Assembly (NCBI GenBank): GCA_018257865.1
Contig: JAEUBA010000057.1
Span: 124,001 to 188,000, forward strand
DNA: 64,000 bases
DNA from: Stereocaulon alpinum
Taxonomy: Eukaryota > Ascomycota > Lecanoromycetes > Lecanorales > Stereocaulaceae
Reading direction: 5' to 3'
Every line of letters starts with the position of its first letter. Position 1 is the stretch's first letter. The notes under the pieces were generated by a model that was not told the origin of the DNA, searched no databases, and saw only the letters and a list, made by a program, of their open reading frames with translations. Position numbers and translations under genes: made by a program. Positions 1 through 11,142 of this stretch are shown piece after piece.

Positions 1-893
1 GGATTCTAACAATTGACACTTTGCAACTCATCGAGGGTTCTTGCAATCAGTCTCTCGACGTAGTAGATCAATCCATTTTTAAAGCTGGGTATGACTTGAC
101 ACATCACTATCTTCCCATCCTCACCGAATACCTCTTGCGTTGGGGCAAACCCTGGAATAGCACTCTAGACATATGGCTACCTCCAAAGCCCCAGTGGGAT
201 CCCTGGCTAATCCCCTCCTACACCACGGTCGTCGCGAGTATGTATTGGTCGCGGATGACCGCTAAATTCGGCTACTATAACTGGCCCAGCAAAGATCCTT
301 CTATGCCAGATTTCAGAGGAAAGCACGTCTTAGTAAACCATAGTGAAATTTACTACACTCCTACTGACGAAATATTCATACTTCACGTACCGGTCATCTC
401 GCAGCGCTCTTGGCTCCTCTACTTTATCCTAGCATTTCAACCGGGTCTCTGTGTTATAATGTTCCTAATAGGCTTCATTCAGTACGACAGCCCCCTCGAT
501 AACAACTTCGGCATGATCACCATCCTCGCAGGCGTCTGGACCTCTAGTTTGCCGCTGTTAAAGGGTGCAAGCATCTCGGGCAGGCTAAAGAAACCGTTAC
601 CGCTGACAATACACACCCAAGGTGTTCTACCAATTGTGGTTGAGCACAATGGGAAGTCAAGGCCAATATATCAGGTAGAGTACGAGCTCGGTGGGCCAGG
701 AGGGCATAAGAGAAACGAGCGAATTCAGCATCGTTGGTTCGAGAGAACGATAAGAGAGCTGCATAAAATCAAAGATTTCCTGGTAGGGAAGAAAGTGTGG
801 GGGTTTTCGTCGAAAGGCTCTTCTCGTTCGGCGACTATACCAATGGGCATGCGTCGTCTAACGAGGACGGATACTGTTTACGAAAGGTTATAA
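1..893 (+). CDS. Unknown fungal membrane protein, 3' part
   Basis: The reading frame is open from the left edge to a stop at 891-893, so the start lies outside the window or in an upstream exon; the first in-frame initiator-like codon is a TTG at 21, which I do not treat as the true start. About 290 residues are visible. A hydrophobic stretch (LLYFILAFQPGLCVIMFLIGF) and a second weaker one (FGMITILAGVWTSSLPLL) suggest two membrane passes after a large N-terminal part rich in Trp and Tyr. The C-terminus is basic and Ser/Arg-rich. Long fungal proteins with this pattern (a large non-membrane region, one or two late membrane helices, a basic tail) are common and uncharacterised. I do not recognise a family and assign no function. 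Confidence 0.55.
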   Translation, partial: ILTIDTLQLIEGSCNQSLDVVDQSIFKAGYDLTHHYLPILTEYLLRWGKPWNSTLDIWLPPKPQWDPWLIPSYTTVVASMYWSRMTAKFGYYNWPSKDPSMPDFRGKHVLVNHSEIYYTPTDEIFILHVPVISQRSWLLYFILAFQPGLCVIMFLIGFIQYDSPLDNNFGMITILAGVWTSSLPLLKGASISGRLKKPLPLTIHTQGVLPIVVEHNGKSRPIYQVEYELGGPGGHKRNERIQHRWFERTIRELHKIKDFLVGKKVWGFSSKGSSRSATIPMGMRRLTRTDTVYERL

Positions 894-1393
894 GATGATA
901 TAGTATTTCCTGTTGCCTTAAGGATATGAGTCGCAGGATTCCATCGCATTACGTGGTATGCTATATGCTAGGAGGCTAAAATACATGTTATTGATCACTA
1001 CACTTACATATAGAACGTAAGCGGTGGTTGATCAATGACGACCAAAAGATTATCAGAGGCGAATCTTTTTTTCTCTCATCTTACTGTGGTAGCGACACAT
1101 CTATGTACATATATTATTCTAGATTGGAGCCTTTCCACCGAATCGAGATTACTTTACTATCAGCGGACAATATATATAACAGCTTATGATATGAACGATT
1201 GATGCTGTGGACTAAGTATGGAAGAGCGGCCCCTGAAATGCAGACACCCAGGAGTAACTACCTAGGTGGGCTCGCGCGATGATAAAGCGGCGCTCTCGGT
1301 GTTGTTAGGGCTAGGGCTAGAACTAGGGCGGGTTCATCTTGCGTTCATGTTGACCTGAAGCCCCAGGCATTGGCTGCTTTCTCAATCAACCCA
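894..1393. other. Intergenic region with telomere-like motif
   Basis: No coding potential was seen. AT-rich sequence follows the stop of the first gene. At 1304-1331 there is a run of TTAGGG/CTAGGG variants, 63-90 bases upstream of the protease subunit start, described separately. Confidence 0.6.
1304..1331 (+). promoter_or_regulatory. Telobox-like TTAGGG/CTAGGG cluster upstream of the IMP2-like gene
   Basis: One TTAGGG followed by two CTAGGG-type units and a further CTAGGGCGGG lie 63-90 bases before the ATG at 1394. Interstitial TTAGGG motifs in fungal promoters can bind Tbf1/Teb1-type Myb factors. The motif is seen directly; the regulatory role is inference. Confidence 0.35.
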
Positions 1394-2199
1394 ATGCTTC
1401 CTCTGGTTAATTCCACGACATACATAGGCTACCGACCATATAGCGCACTCCTTAGACCCTTTCGACCCCATCCCCATTCAATTCTCCGCACGTCCAACCA
1501 AACGGCATCAATCGCTCGCCCTGCATCCTCCAAACCTCGTCCTCCTCCCTCCTCCGCCCCTCCCAAATCGTCCCCCAGCCCCATCCCACCCCGCTCCCGC
1601 CCCACCACAACCGTCTTCTCCGGCCTAACAACCTTCCTCTCAATAATAGCCCTCCTAACATTCACAAAAACGCACATCTTCGAGCTCAAAACCGTCTCCG
1701 GCGCCTCAATGCACCCCTTCCTAAATGCCGACTACAATTCCTCGCTCCAACGCGATATAGTCTGGGTGAATAAATGGCGCGCAGGCGAGAACATCAAGCG
1801 AGGAATGGTGGTAGCGTTTTATTCGCCCAATCATCCGAATGTGGTGGCTGTCAAGAGGGTTGTGGCTGTTGAGGGGGATATCGTTGTTACGAAAGCGCCG
1901 TATCCGTTTGAGAGGGAGGAGGTGCCAGCGGGACATGTTTGGGTTGAGGGGGATGTGGAGGAGAGGGGGAAGAGTTTTGATAGTAATTATTATGGGCCTG
2001 TGAGTCTAGGCTCCTATTGCTGTGTTAGGGTGGAAACCATACTGATCAGGTGCAGGTATCGAAAAGCTTGATTGAAGGGAAGGTGACGCATGTTGTGTGG
2101 CCGGCTGATAAGAGGTGTAGGATTAGGCCTGAGGATTGGAAGGGGAGTCCGAGGGTCTTGGAGGGAAGGCGAAAGGTGGAGAAGATCGAGTTCTACTGA
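1394..2199 (+). CDS. IMP2: Mitochondrial inner membrane protease subunit 2 (S26 signal peptidase family)
   Basis: Exons 1394-1999 and 2056-2199; the intron 2000-2055 starts GTGAGT and ends TGCAG. The predicted protein has 249 residues. IMP is a type I signal peptidase-like serine protease of the mitochondrial inner membrane that removes sorting signals on the intermembrane-space side. A hydrophobic segment (FLSIIALLTFT) precedes the catalytic box with SGASMHP (Ser about 105), followed by the lysine box VAVKRVVAVEGD (Lys about 154) and the later GHVWVEGD...SFDSNYYGPVS box, which is joined correctly only after splicing. An in-frame TTG lies upstream at 1370, but the ATG at 1394 is the first proper start. 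The Pro/Ser-rich N-terminus fits a mitochondrial presequence and is longer than in yeast Imp2. The S-D-S-N-Y-Y-G-P-V form favours subunit 2 over subunit 1; this choice is by motif memory, not alignment. Confidence 0.88.
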
Positions 2200-2390
2200 G
2201 GACACATGGGGATACCGATGCTAGCATTCATGGAAACGTGCACTTCGCGCCGTGGCATACTTCCATATATGACGCCGCTTCGATGGGTATGCACCAATTC
2301 CAGAGCCAAATGCCGCTCAATGCTAATGATAGAACACCAGAGAACATCATGACGAACGCCTCGCTAAACTCAGGGCAAGAATTGGGCTCA

Positions 2391-5300
2391 TCACGCCTTC
2401 TTCTCAACAATCCGGATGTCCTGACCGCCCTGCAATCGATCAATCTCCATCCCGATACTCATCACCCAATGATCTCTCTCAGCTCGACTCCGTGTCTTAA
2501 AGACAGTCGACCTCCCCAGCACGCCCAATTTCGACACATGCCTTAGTCTTTGCCTCATCCCACCCGACTCTTGCTCCTCGTTCGCCTTGAAGAAAGACTT
2601 AGTCTGCGGTTGCCAAATTACGAAACAGGTCATCGTATCCTCATCAGTCGACGTCCACCCATCCTCGAGGTAGACTCTGGGCAGAGCATGATGGCCTGGG
2701 TGGTTGCTATCGAAGGTCTGATTTTGATAAAGAAGATCGCCTTCTGTGACCAGACCGCTGTAGATGTAGCAATTCTTGAGATCGATGGAGGCTTGGCGCT
2801 CGTGTTGGATATGGGGGACTTCCTTACCGGAGAATCCGCGGAGTGTGCCGTGGAAGATGAGGAGTTTGCCGTGACAAAGGATGACTCCGCAGCGTTTGAA
2901 GGTGGAGTGGCGCTTGAGTTTGTGGTAGAGGGTGCCTGACATCTGGAGAGGAGTTCAGCCTTCTTCTCCACAGAATGTCAACATTATGCTTACTGTTATA
3001 GCGCGGCAACAAGCAATGCCACACATATTGAACAATTTTGGTGAAGCCACAGATCTTGCAACCTCCCATTTCGACCCAAATTGACCGATCCAAGCCTCGG
3101 TCTCCTCATCGATCTCAAGCCGTCTGAGATTTTGAGCCCTGATCGACTTCAATAGCTCTACATCTTTAGCGAGCCGCAACTTCCAGTACTGAACGAGCTT
3201 CCGTAGGCGTTGCATCCACTCCTTCTTTGTGACCTCATTGTACGCTTGCAGCCTGATGACGAGATTATTTTTCATCACCAGCTCAAATGTACGCTTGTCG
3301 TCGAATTGCTGGGTCTTCCCATCGTCTTGTCGTGTGTCATCCACTTCTTGATGGAAGTCGACGTCTGGGCCTTGATCCACTCTCTCATCTGCCGGCGAAT
3401 TTCCTCGTTGAGTATTCTGCACCCGCACGACGTGGCTGAGATTGATGTATCCATCTGCTTGCAACATACTATTGACTTTACGCTCTGCTTCCTTATACGC
3501 GTCCTCGTCATGCTTTGCTTTGCTCGTAGTCGTGCCTTGCTGAAGCCATTCTATTTCACCATCCTTAAGCGCATACGGATTCACGGCGTAGATCAATGGC
3601 GTGTTGTCAACAATTTCATTTGTGCTTGGGACCTTGGCGTTCTCAGTCAAATGAAACTTTGGTGGCGGGGGAGGCAACGCCGCTGCTGGTCTGCAGTAGC
3701 ACAGATATTGATTGTGCGTGGTAAAGTACAATCTCTTGAAGTACATCTTTCCCAGGCGCCTGACGTGACCCTTCTGAGAGGTTAGCCTGATCAAGAAACC
3801 TTCAACAGGTGCTGGCTCATCCATAGACTCTTGATCCTTAGGCCCCACTTTCGTGGGGTAGTGGTTCTTTGGCCTTAGCTCAAGCTCATGCGACTGTTGC
3901 ATAGCTAACGTGCCGTACATTCTCTGCTCGTTAGCACCATGTACCCATTCTAGACGGTCATATCGCTTCCATGCGAGGCCTATCTTTTCATGAGCAAGCC
4001 ACTTTTCAAGGACGTCTGACCATTCCGGGTTGTTCTCAAGCATTTTGAGAGATCGCCGGATAATGGTGCTGGCGATCGCTCTCTCCGCTTCCATTGTCTT
4101 GCTGATGGCTGAGTCACCTGCCTTAGCAGCGGCGGCCATAGATGCCTCTAGCTCCTCGAAAGGGTTCTCAAGCTGTAGTGAGATACTGAGGTCCGGTACA
4201 TTAACCTGAAGCGTTGTATACCTCTGCCAGCCTAGACTTTGCCGAATGAAGGTATACCATTCGATAGCGCTAGCCGCGGAATGTGTACGCAGGATATATA
4301 TAGCTGTGCCCTGCTTCCACGGGATCCAGATAACGAGAGTCTTGTCAAGCGAAGAGTAAAGATTGACATGTGTAGTTTTTCGATCCAAGGGTATCTCATG
4401 GGTCGAGCGTTTACTGACATGAGCGTCTTCCTTTGACGGTATCACTCGAGTCTTGTACATCTGTATTGTGAAGTCTGCATCCTCAGTGGCGCTCTCCCGA
4501 CAAACAACGACAAATTCTCGCCACTTCTCTACCGTCCTGGCTGAGGTCTTCAGACTATCGTTTTCATTGTAGTCCAGCGGAAGATCTTGCAGAGTGGAAT
4601 CAACCCGTACAAGCATCTTTTCCATCTTGACAATCTCTCCCGGATGAGACGAGCCCTGTCGACTTCGCTTCCAGATTCTTCGTCGACCCGCTTGGCTTAG
4701 CGTAGTTGCAGTACGAGCACCACTACGGTTGAAGTTATCAGTGACGTTGAATCTGACCACCCCATGCGCTGTTGTTCCAGGTATATGTCTATCCTCGCCA
4801 CCTTGCGCCTGCAGCGAGTCTTTAGCTTTGATATTGGGAGAGGCACTGGCACTTCTGCTAGTAGTGCCCTGAGGGATCAAAGCGGCCGTCGAGTCCCCAT
4901 TGATTCGATTTGTAGTCTCACCATTGCTCGACCTGGGTTGCGTAGCACTGCTGGGACTAGTCGGATAATCCTCGCGTTCAGATGGAGGCTGCTGCAATAC
5001 ATGAGCTTGCTCATTAGCTGGCTCAGCTCCAGGCTCGTTCGTGACATTCTTATTGTCCTTAGGAGGCGTGATGTTCTCCTTCGCGGTGACAAACGTTTGA
5101 GCGGGCTTGCTTTGCTTAGAGCTGACAGTGCTTAGCCCAGACTCGAAGGGCTTACGTTGCTTTGTAGGGGCTGTGACAAACGTCGAGCTTCTAGGCTTGT
5201 CGTTCGACTTCTTGGGACCCAGCCTGTCCTTGAATGTGGCCCGTCGCTTCGGCTTCGGATTGGGAGGCTCTTCTTCTAGGTGACCTGTGGCAGGCTTGCC

Positions 5301-5817
5301 TTCATTCGCCCCTTCTATTGGGGCCTGAGCCTCGATCTCGTTCACTTCACCACCATCATGATCATGCCCCTGCTCTTCTCCACTATCACCCGCATCGTCA
5401 TCCGACTCTTGCGGCTCTTCATCTACATCTTCAGGTTGAGGGAAACTTCGACTAAGCGTAGCGCTAGCTGATGGGCCGTCCAGCCCTGTAATCTGTCTTT
5501 GATGCGATATGCCTGGTTTCGCGGAGAAGGTGGCGGCCCGAGAAGAGTAGTCTGAGAGGCTCAAGTATTGCGAGTACCATGACTTGCGGTGGCTTTTGAG
5601 CCAGCCCTCTGGGATGGGGCCAATGAAGCAGCGACGGGTCGTGATGTGAACGTGCTCGACTGACGCGTGTTGCTACAACTCTAGGTCAGCAACGACTCCA
5701 AGAAGAACCTTGGGGCCTTGGAATATTTTTATTCACCAGACGAAGGGCAGTATAAGACCCAGGCTCTGCATCATGAGCAGGCGTGGGCTCCGGCTCCGTA
5801 GATGCCCTGGAGGACAT
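2391..5817 (-). CDS. Spo71/Mug56-like protein with pleckstrin homology domains
   Basis: Three exons join in frame: 5737-5817 (ATG at 5815-5817), 2994-5672 and 2391-2942, with introns 5673-5736 and 2943-2993. The predicted product has 1103 residues. The second exon opens with TTRRCFIGPIPEGWLKSHRK, the conserved N-terminal box of the Spo71/Mug56 family. A long acidic, Ser/Pro/Lys-rich disordered stretch follows (about residues 60-330). Next come a PH-like region (REFVVVCRESATEDADFTIQ... to ...TFIRQSLGW), a second (GFLIRLTSQKGHVRRLGKMYFKRLYFTTHN... to ...TKKEWMQRLRKL), and a third split by the last intron (SGTLYHKLKRHSTFKRCGVIL... to ...AERDHWVMSIGMEID). In yeasts the family recruits Vps13 to the prospore membrane; in filamentous fungi its role is largely unknown. 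The first exon is the least certain; its support is matching phase and good splice sites. It is divergent from the GLTP gene. Confidence 0.85.
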
Positions 5818-6063
5818 CTGTGCGCAAGAAGAGCCCACTGCTGTTAAGTCACACCCAATCGAGTGTCTGAAAGAGCTAAGTATATACAGATGATCAAGTA
5901 ATCTATGAGACTGGGACAGCAAACATCGCCGAGCTCCATATGACGCTGCCAAGGCATTGAGGTTTGTCGCCAGACGCGCGCTTTCCCCATGGCTGGACCC
6001 TTAAACAATACCAGCATAGAGCACTTCACTGTTTCTCCAACTGCCATTGCACTCGCTACCATC
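5818..6063. promoter_or_regulatory. Short divergent promoter between the Spo71-like and GLTP genes
   Basis: Only 246 bases separate the two inferred start codons, so the two genes must share or overlap control sequences. No clear TATA box or named operator was recognised. Confidence 0.4.
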
Positions 6064-6868
6064 ATGGCTGTACCAGCAAATGCTTCCTATCCTGCCGGCG
6101 GAACGTGGTTCGACACTTTGCACAAGTCATTCGTGGATGTCCACGTAGATGCAAGCAAGGACAATGCTATCCCCACTAGCGATTTCCTCGAGGCTGCGGA
6201 ATCATTGACTACACTGTTTGGTATGAAATTCCCCTACCAGCTCGTTCCATAACTTTGGAGCATAATTAACTGACGGTGAATCAGACAAGCTAGGCTCAGT
6301 AGCTTTCACGCCTGTCAAGAACGACATGGTGGGCAACATCAAAGTAACAAATACCCCATGTCTGCCCCTCTAAACAAACCAGACTAATTGATACAAGAAA
6401 GTCCGTGATCGCCAACTAGCCTTTCCCGCAGAGTCCGAAACGCTCCAATCTCTCGTCCTCAACGAGCTCAAGACCAAGAAGCATGTAGCTTCAGAAGGCC
6501 TACTCTGGCTAACCCGGTTAGTTTCCTCCGGAGCCCCACAACAGATGGATTGTATACTAATCAACAAACACAGAGGCCTCGACTTTACCTCCCAAGCCAT
6601 TCGCCACAACATGCTCAACCCCTCCGACGAGCTCTCCGTCTCCTTCCGCAACGCTTACGGCAACACGCTCAAGCCTCACCACTCCTTCATGGTGAAGCCA
6701 ATATTCAGCGCCGCCATGTCAGCTACGCCCTATCGAAAAGACTTCTATGCGAAGCTAGGTGATGATCAGAGCAAAGTGGACAGTACGGCGAATACATGGC
6801 TAGGCGCATTGGAGAAGCAGGTAGGGATCCTGAAGGAGTTTCAGGGGCGGAAAGAGGCGAAGTGGTAA
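6064..6868 (+). CDS. Glycolipid transfer protein (GLTP/HET-C2-like)
   Basis: Four exons: 6064-6220, 6285-6343, 6398-6516 and 6574-6868, each intron with GT...AG ends and conserved phase. The spliced protein from 6064 has 209 residues, about the usual length of GLTP and Podospora HET-C2. GLTP proteins bind and move glycosphingolipids between membranes through an all-helical fold. Signature parts are present: GGTWFDTLHKSFVDV near the N-terminus, SVAFTPVKNDMVGNIKKVRDRQ (the region with the headgroup-binding Asp/Asn/Lys), LLWLTRGLDFTS (the family's Trp) and LKPHHSFMVKPIFSAAMSATPYRKDF (the His of the headgroup site). An in-frame ATG at 5989 would add 25 residues; I prefer 6064 on length and start context. 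In Podospora the homologue het-c takes part in heterokaryon incompatibility; whether this copy does cannot be told. Confidence 0.9.
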
Positions 6869-7794
6869 ATTTGAGCCGGGCCCGTGTGGAAATACGTGTC
6901 TTGGGTTGTTCAGAGCGGACATGAGCAGATGAAGTTCGAACGATCTAGAGATCTAAGAGAAATCGAGAAATGCCCGATACAAGACGAAGGATGATCATTG
7001 ATGATGTCCCGTGTCAACGCTCCATCAAACGGATACTCGGCATGCGAATAGAGCTATTGATCAGCGTACTGCGGTTGAATCATCTGCAGCATGCCACTAG
7101 TCGATTTCGTTGAGTGACTTCACTACGAATATAGAGATCGCAGCCCAAGCATCCATATGTTGACTCCACACACACCTTCCCTCCCTCCCCGGCCCCCCCT
7201 AACCCCCTGCACACCATGCGCTCACCACAATTCGGCTTTGAGGTACTATCCCTCTTCCAACTCTACTTTCTTCGCCCATTGAATGTCGCCAGCGACTTCA
7301 TGGCTTGGCGTGTGAAAGTAGGTATGTTGTTGGAGGGGCGAGTGAGGGGGCATGGAGTGAGAATATAGGGGGATTTGGGGGGAGGCTGGGTGGGGGCAGT
7401 GGTGGAGAAGGGGGGTTCGGTGGAGGTGGGAGAGTTGGGGGGAGGGAGGTGGAAGGTGTGTAGGCGGTCGCGAAAGTTTTGGGCAATTCTTAGACGCACG
7501 ATACCTGATGGCCACATGGAACTTCCCTGTCGAACAAGCCAGACGGACTTGAGAGAACGATAATGATTGCGCTATGCGTTTGCTCATGGCACATGTGTGC
7601 CAGCCAGTACATCTGCAAGCTATGCAAGAGCACTGTACATAAGAAGCTGACATCAAGTCATTATGGACAAGAATGGAAATTACCATGTGTCAATGTAGTC
7701 TAGCCCACCGGCCGGACTCCTCTGCGATAATTCCGTTCCAATGCATGCGATGATGTCCTCGAACATCTAGGTCCCGAATCCGGAACTCCTCTTA
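6869..7794. other. Convergent intergenic region with pyrimidine and G-rich tracts
   Basis: This lies between the converging GLTP and APSES genes. It holds a C/T-rich run near 7168-7212 and a strongly G-rich stretch at 7367-7456. No convincing gene was seen; short open frames here are low-complexity. Confidence 0.5.
7367..7456 (+). repeat. G-run tract (potential G-quadruplex)
   Basis: About ten runs of three or more Gs lie on the plus strand within 90 bases, including two runs of six Gs. This density permits G-quadruplex folding in single-stranded DNA or RNA. It sits past the 3' end of the APSES gene (minus strand) and about 500 bases past the GLTP stop. Confidence 0.5.
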
Positions 7795-10607
7795 CTAGTC
7801 CTCGCTGACACCCTCTACTCTTCTCAAGAATTCTCTCACCCTGCCCACTTCAACGTCTTCGCCACCCTCGCTCTCGACAGCGGCGCTCAGACCATCAATC
7901 ATCTCATCCACTCTGTTTTCTGGCACTCCCGTGCACAAGTAAACTACCTTCCTGAGCTGTGCCTCCAGCTCCGAAGACTGACTCTGTAAGCTCTTCGCCT
8001 GTGCTTCTAAGCATGCATTGTTCTTCCGATAGCCAGTAGCACGAGCTTTGATAACAGCTGGAGCCGGAAGGGTGGCGATGTATTCACGCTGGGGAGGTAG
8101 CAAGGTAAGGGGTTTGAATGTATCAGAAGGAGAGAGGATGGTAGTATCGATTTCAAGGCCGGCGTCTGCTGCACCGATTTTGATGTCGGTTGGGATGTCT
8201 ACGCCTGATCGACCATTCGCTGCCATGAGCTGGGCGCGTTGTTGTTCGTTGGCTCGTCGGAGGTTGGCAATGCGCTGACGAAGAGCCTTTCGTTCTTCGG
8301 CTTTGCGCTGAAAGTCTGCTAGGCGACGGCGCTCTTCGGCGAGGAGGGACGTCGTTTCTCGGAGCTTGGCATGTGTTTGATCAATGAGGGACTGTTTTGT
8401 TTGGAGTTCAGATCGGAAAGCTGACTCGGTTTCAGATAGAAGCGCTGCTATAGCTGTGAGTAGATCAGTAGCTGCAATTGGAAAGGGTAACATAAGAGGA
8501 CATACAGGACATTAGCTCCTGCTTACTCTCTTCCACTTTGCTGACTGGAGCCTTGTCCAGCCTTGTCATTTGACTACTAGGCTGAGCTTCCAACAACTCT
8601 GGGTCTCCTCCAACGCCAAAGTCGACAGGCTTAAGACCGCCACGATTTGGTATGGTGGGATTAGCACCGACTTCCAGAAGCTGCTGAATTATGCTCTTGT
8701 TGCCAATACGTGCAGCAAGGTTCAACGCTGTGTCACCAGACATATCGACTGCATTGACGATTTCAGCCATGAATTTGGCTAGGCCGATCGACTTCTGCCC
8801 TGACGCTGCAGGCTCTGGACCTTGGAAAGAACTTTGTTGGCTGTTCGAAGCACTTCCTTGTCGGACGACGAATTCTAGTAGTGATTCGAGATAGTATCGG
8901 CAAGCGGCGCCTCGGCCCTTGATTGCTGAAGACATAGCAATGTGATGTAAGACGGTACGTCCTCGGCCATCTCTGATTTCAATCGTAGGCCCAAGCAGCT
9001 CAAGCAATTCTGGGAAACTTGTCTGGTCGCGGTTGTTAGTGGTGAGCGCGGCACGGATCAAAGCCGTCTCGCCACCTCCGTTCAGTCGGTAAATACTGGC
9101 GCCTTTGTTGATCAGTGCTCGAATTAGTGATGTCCGAGCAAGTGTGGCAGCCCAATGCAAGGCTGTGTGTGCGGTCTGATCAATGGGAATGTCAAGATCT
9201 TCGCCGGACAAGCGTAGTAAGGCGGGATGATTCGAAAAGTCTGTCTGGGTCTGGTCGAGGAATAAGGACGTCAGGAGTTGTTGCTTCTCCGCTGCGGCGG
9301 TGCCTGTAGGCTGGGGAAGGGGTTGCAAGCCGGTGAGTGTATAGTCTATGTTCGATTGAGAGGTTCCCTGATACGCAAAAGACTCATTGACTTCCGTGGG
9401 AGTCAAGTCTTGCATAGTCGTGTCAAAGTCGCCTTCAATGCCATAGGAGAAGACATCTTGACTTTCAGAATGTCGGACTCGTTTACGTGGAGGTCCGTCC
9501 AAGTCGCCGTTTAGATCATTGGTATTGTAGTATGGCGCGTTGTTAGATCGAAGCGCCGGATCAATCTGACTGGGACCAAAGCTATTCTCTGAATGCAAGC
9601 TCTGCATACTCTGCTGGCTACTGCCTTGATAGCCAGACTCTTGGCTGGCACCCATTTGCTGCGACGGCCGTCGCATTGGCTTTGTTGGACGATGAACGCT
9701 TGATGGTCGTGATCCTGGGGAGTCAAATCTTGCCTTGCTGATGGCATTGACTGCATTAGCTGCCGATTTCGAGATGTTCTTGAAGAACGTTCCATTTGGT
9801 GACTGAGCAGGAGCTCTGCTCTCGGAGCCGCCGTTCATCATATTTCTTTTTCGCTGCGCAGCCATTGCTTGTTCTTTGGTTGGCGTGTCAAGATTACCTG
9901 AGCCTGGGGCCGTCGTGCCGTCTTGACCCATGTCGTATTCGAACAATGGACGAAGTAATTCTTCGACACCGTACTGACGGGCAAATTCTACACCACGAAC
10001 AAAGCTGATCCACGTTCCTTGGTACCGACCATAGCCGCCTTGAACCTTCTCATGTTCCCCCGACAGGATCTCCTTCTCCAAGACCTTTGTGCGCTTCCCT
10101 TTCTCAATACCAGCGACTTTGAGTATCTGTGTGGCGTTCAACCATGAGTCACGACGCCGTCGCATGACTGCTACTTGATTTACTTCCATTTCATAAACAG
10201 CGACGCTTGAGTATACAGCCTTTGAGGACATGAGATTAGCCAATGCTGAAAAGGGTAAGAGATCACGGATCAGGCAGCCGTACGGTATATATCTGAGGCT
10301 TTTGGCCTGGTTGATATTGTTGCTGCTGCATGTTTGGCTTGAGATCCTGGTAATGCCGTGGGGTACTTTGTTGGCTATGATTTCCGTTCACATGGCTGTA
10401 GGATGACATATTATATGGCATGATGTTCTGGTGCCTTGAAGCAGGCGGCGTCGGGGTTGGTGTAGATGCGACAGATTGGGGTCCATCGAAGGAGTTGAGA
10501 GTGGAATGGGAAGGATATATGCCGTTCATGGAGGATGTTGTGCTTTCTTGAGAGAAGCTAGGCGGAGGAGGGTATGAAGGTGAGGCGGCGTGAACTGCAG
10601 AGGCCAT
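7795..10607 (-). CDS. APSES/KilA-N-ankyrin cell-cycle transcription factor (Res2/Mbp1/Swi4-like)
   Basis: Exons 10284-10607, 8527-10219 and 7795-8471; introns 10220-10283 and 8472-8526. The last intron starts GTAAGC; an alternative GTATGT donor would make it only 34 nt. The product has 897 residues. A Ser/Pro/Gln-rich N-terminus leads into the DNA-binding APSES domain (about residues 105-215): QIYTAVYSSVAVYEMEVN, MRRRRDSWLNATQILKVAG, KGKRTKVLEKEI and YGRYQGTWISF. A disordered linker with a basic RKRVRHSE patch follows, then ankyrin repeats (about 450-640; TALHWAATLARTSLIRALINKGA, GRTVLHHIAM and GDTALNLAARIGNKSIIQQLLEVGA), and a C-terminal coiled coil in exon 3. This is the architecture of SBF/MBF subunits that activate G1/S genes with a Swi6-type partner. 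An alternative start further upstream is possible. Confidence 0.9.
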
Positions 10608-11142
10608 TGAGGTGGTACAAGTCGGATGGTGCGCTGACAAGGAATGAGCGGTTAGCACGTGAGCCGTGCCGTCTAATTACGCAGGAGAATCAGCGCAGAA
10701 TTCATGATAAATGGCTCTTCATGATGCTCATCGGGGTACATACTTAGCACTATAAGTTGTGTTTTCTTATTGGCAGTAGTCTCTGGGCAATTCAAAATTG
10801 GGACGTGACTGAATTGGGGACGTGTCGCGAAGCCCGGCAAGAGGGGTCAATTTTCGCGTCGTTCGTCAGCCGAACGCCAAGTTCAGCCCTATAGAACTAG
10901 ACAATAAAGTGCTTGCATGAACAACCATGGGTAAGGTGAGGTACCTTAAGGTACTCAGCTTCCCATTGGACAACGTCTTTGCTGCAGCTTCAATTGCGCC
11001 TTTCTGTAACATTGGGTGACTGTGAGTCTCTACAACTTCAGGTCTAGGAAACGACAATGAGCCTCCCCTAATAGGGTCTAAGGCGTATGCACTGCCGAAG
11101 CAAAGCCTAACGTGGCTCTACAACTTCAGTGAAGAAGTAGCA
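10608..11142. other. Divergent intergenic region, APSES factor / LYR gene
   Basis: This is 535 bases upstream of both genes. A near-direct repeat (CAAAATTGGGACGTG / TGAATTGGGGACGTG) is seen at about 10792-10820. No MCB box (ACGCGT) was found. No gene is evident. Confidence 0.4.

Noticed and set aside
1370..1393. Upstream TTG start for the IMP2-like gene
   Set aside because: Non-ATG; the in-frame ATG at 1394 is the first proper start.
2136..2939. Two plus-strand frames of 129-136 codons
   Set aside because: They are antisense to the last exon of the Spo71-like gene and have no domain.
7215..7320. Short ATG frame MRSPQFGFE with a GTACT donor-like site
   Set aside because: Possible start of a tiny spliced gene, but no downstream exon with any recognisable sequence was found and the following DNA is low-complexity.
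8472..8505. 34-nt GTATGT intron in the APSES gene
   Set aside because: Too short for efficient splicing; the 55-nt GTAAGC alternative is in the same phase and has a CTAAT branch-like site.
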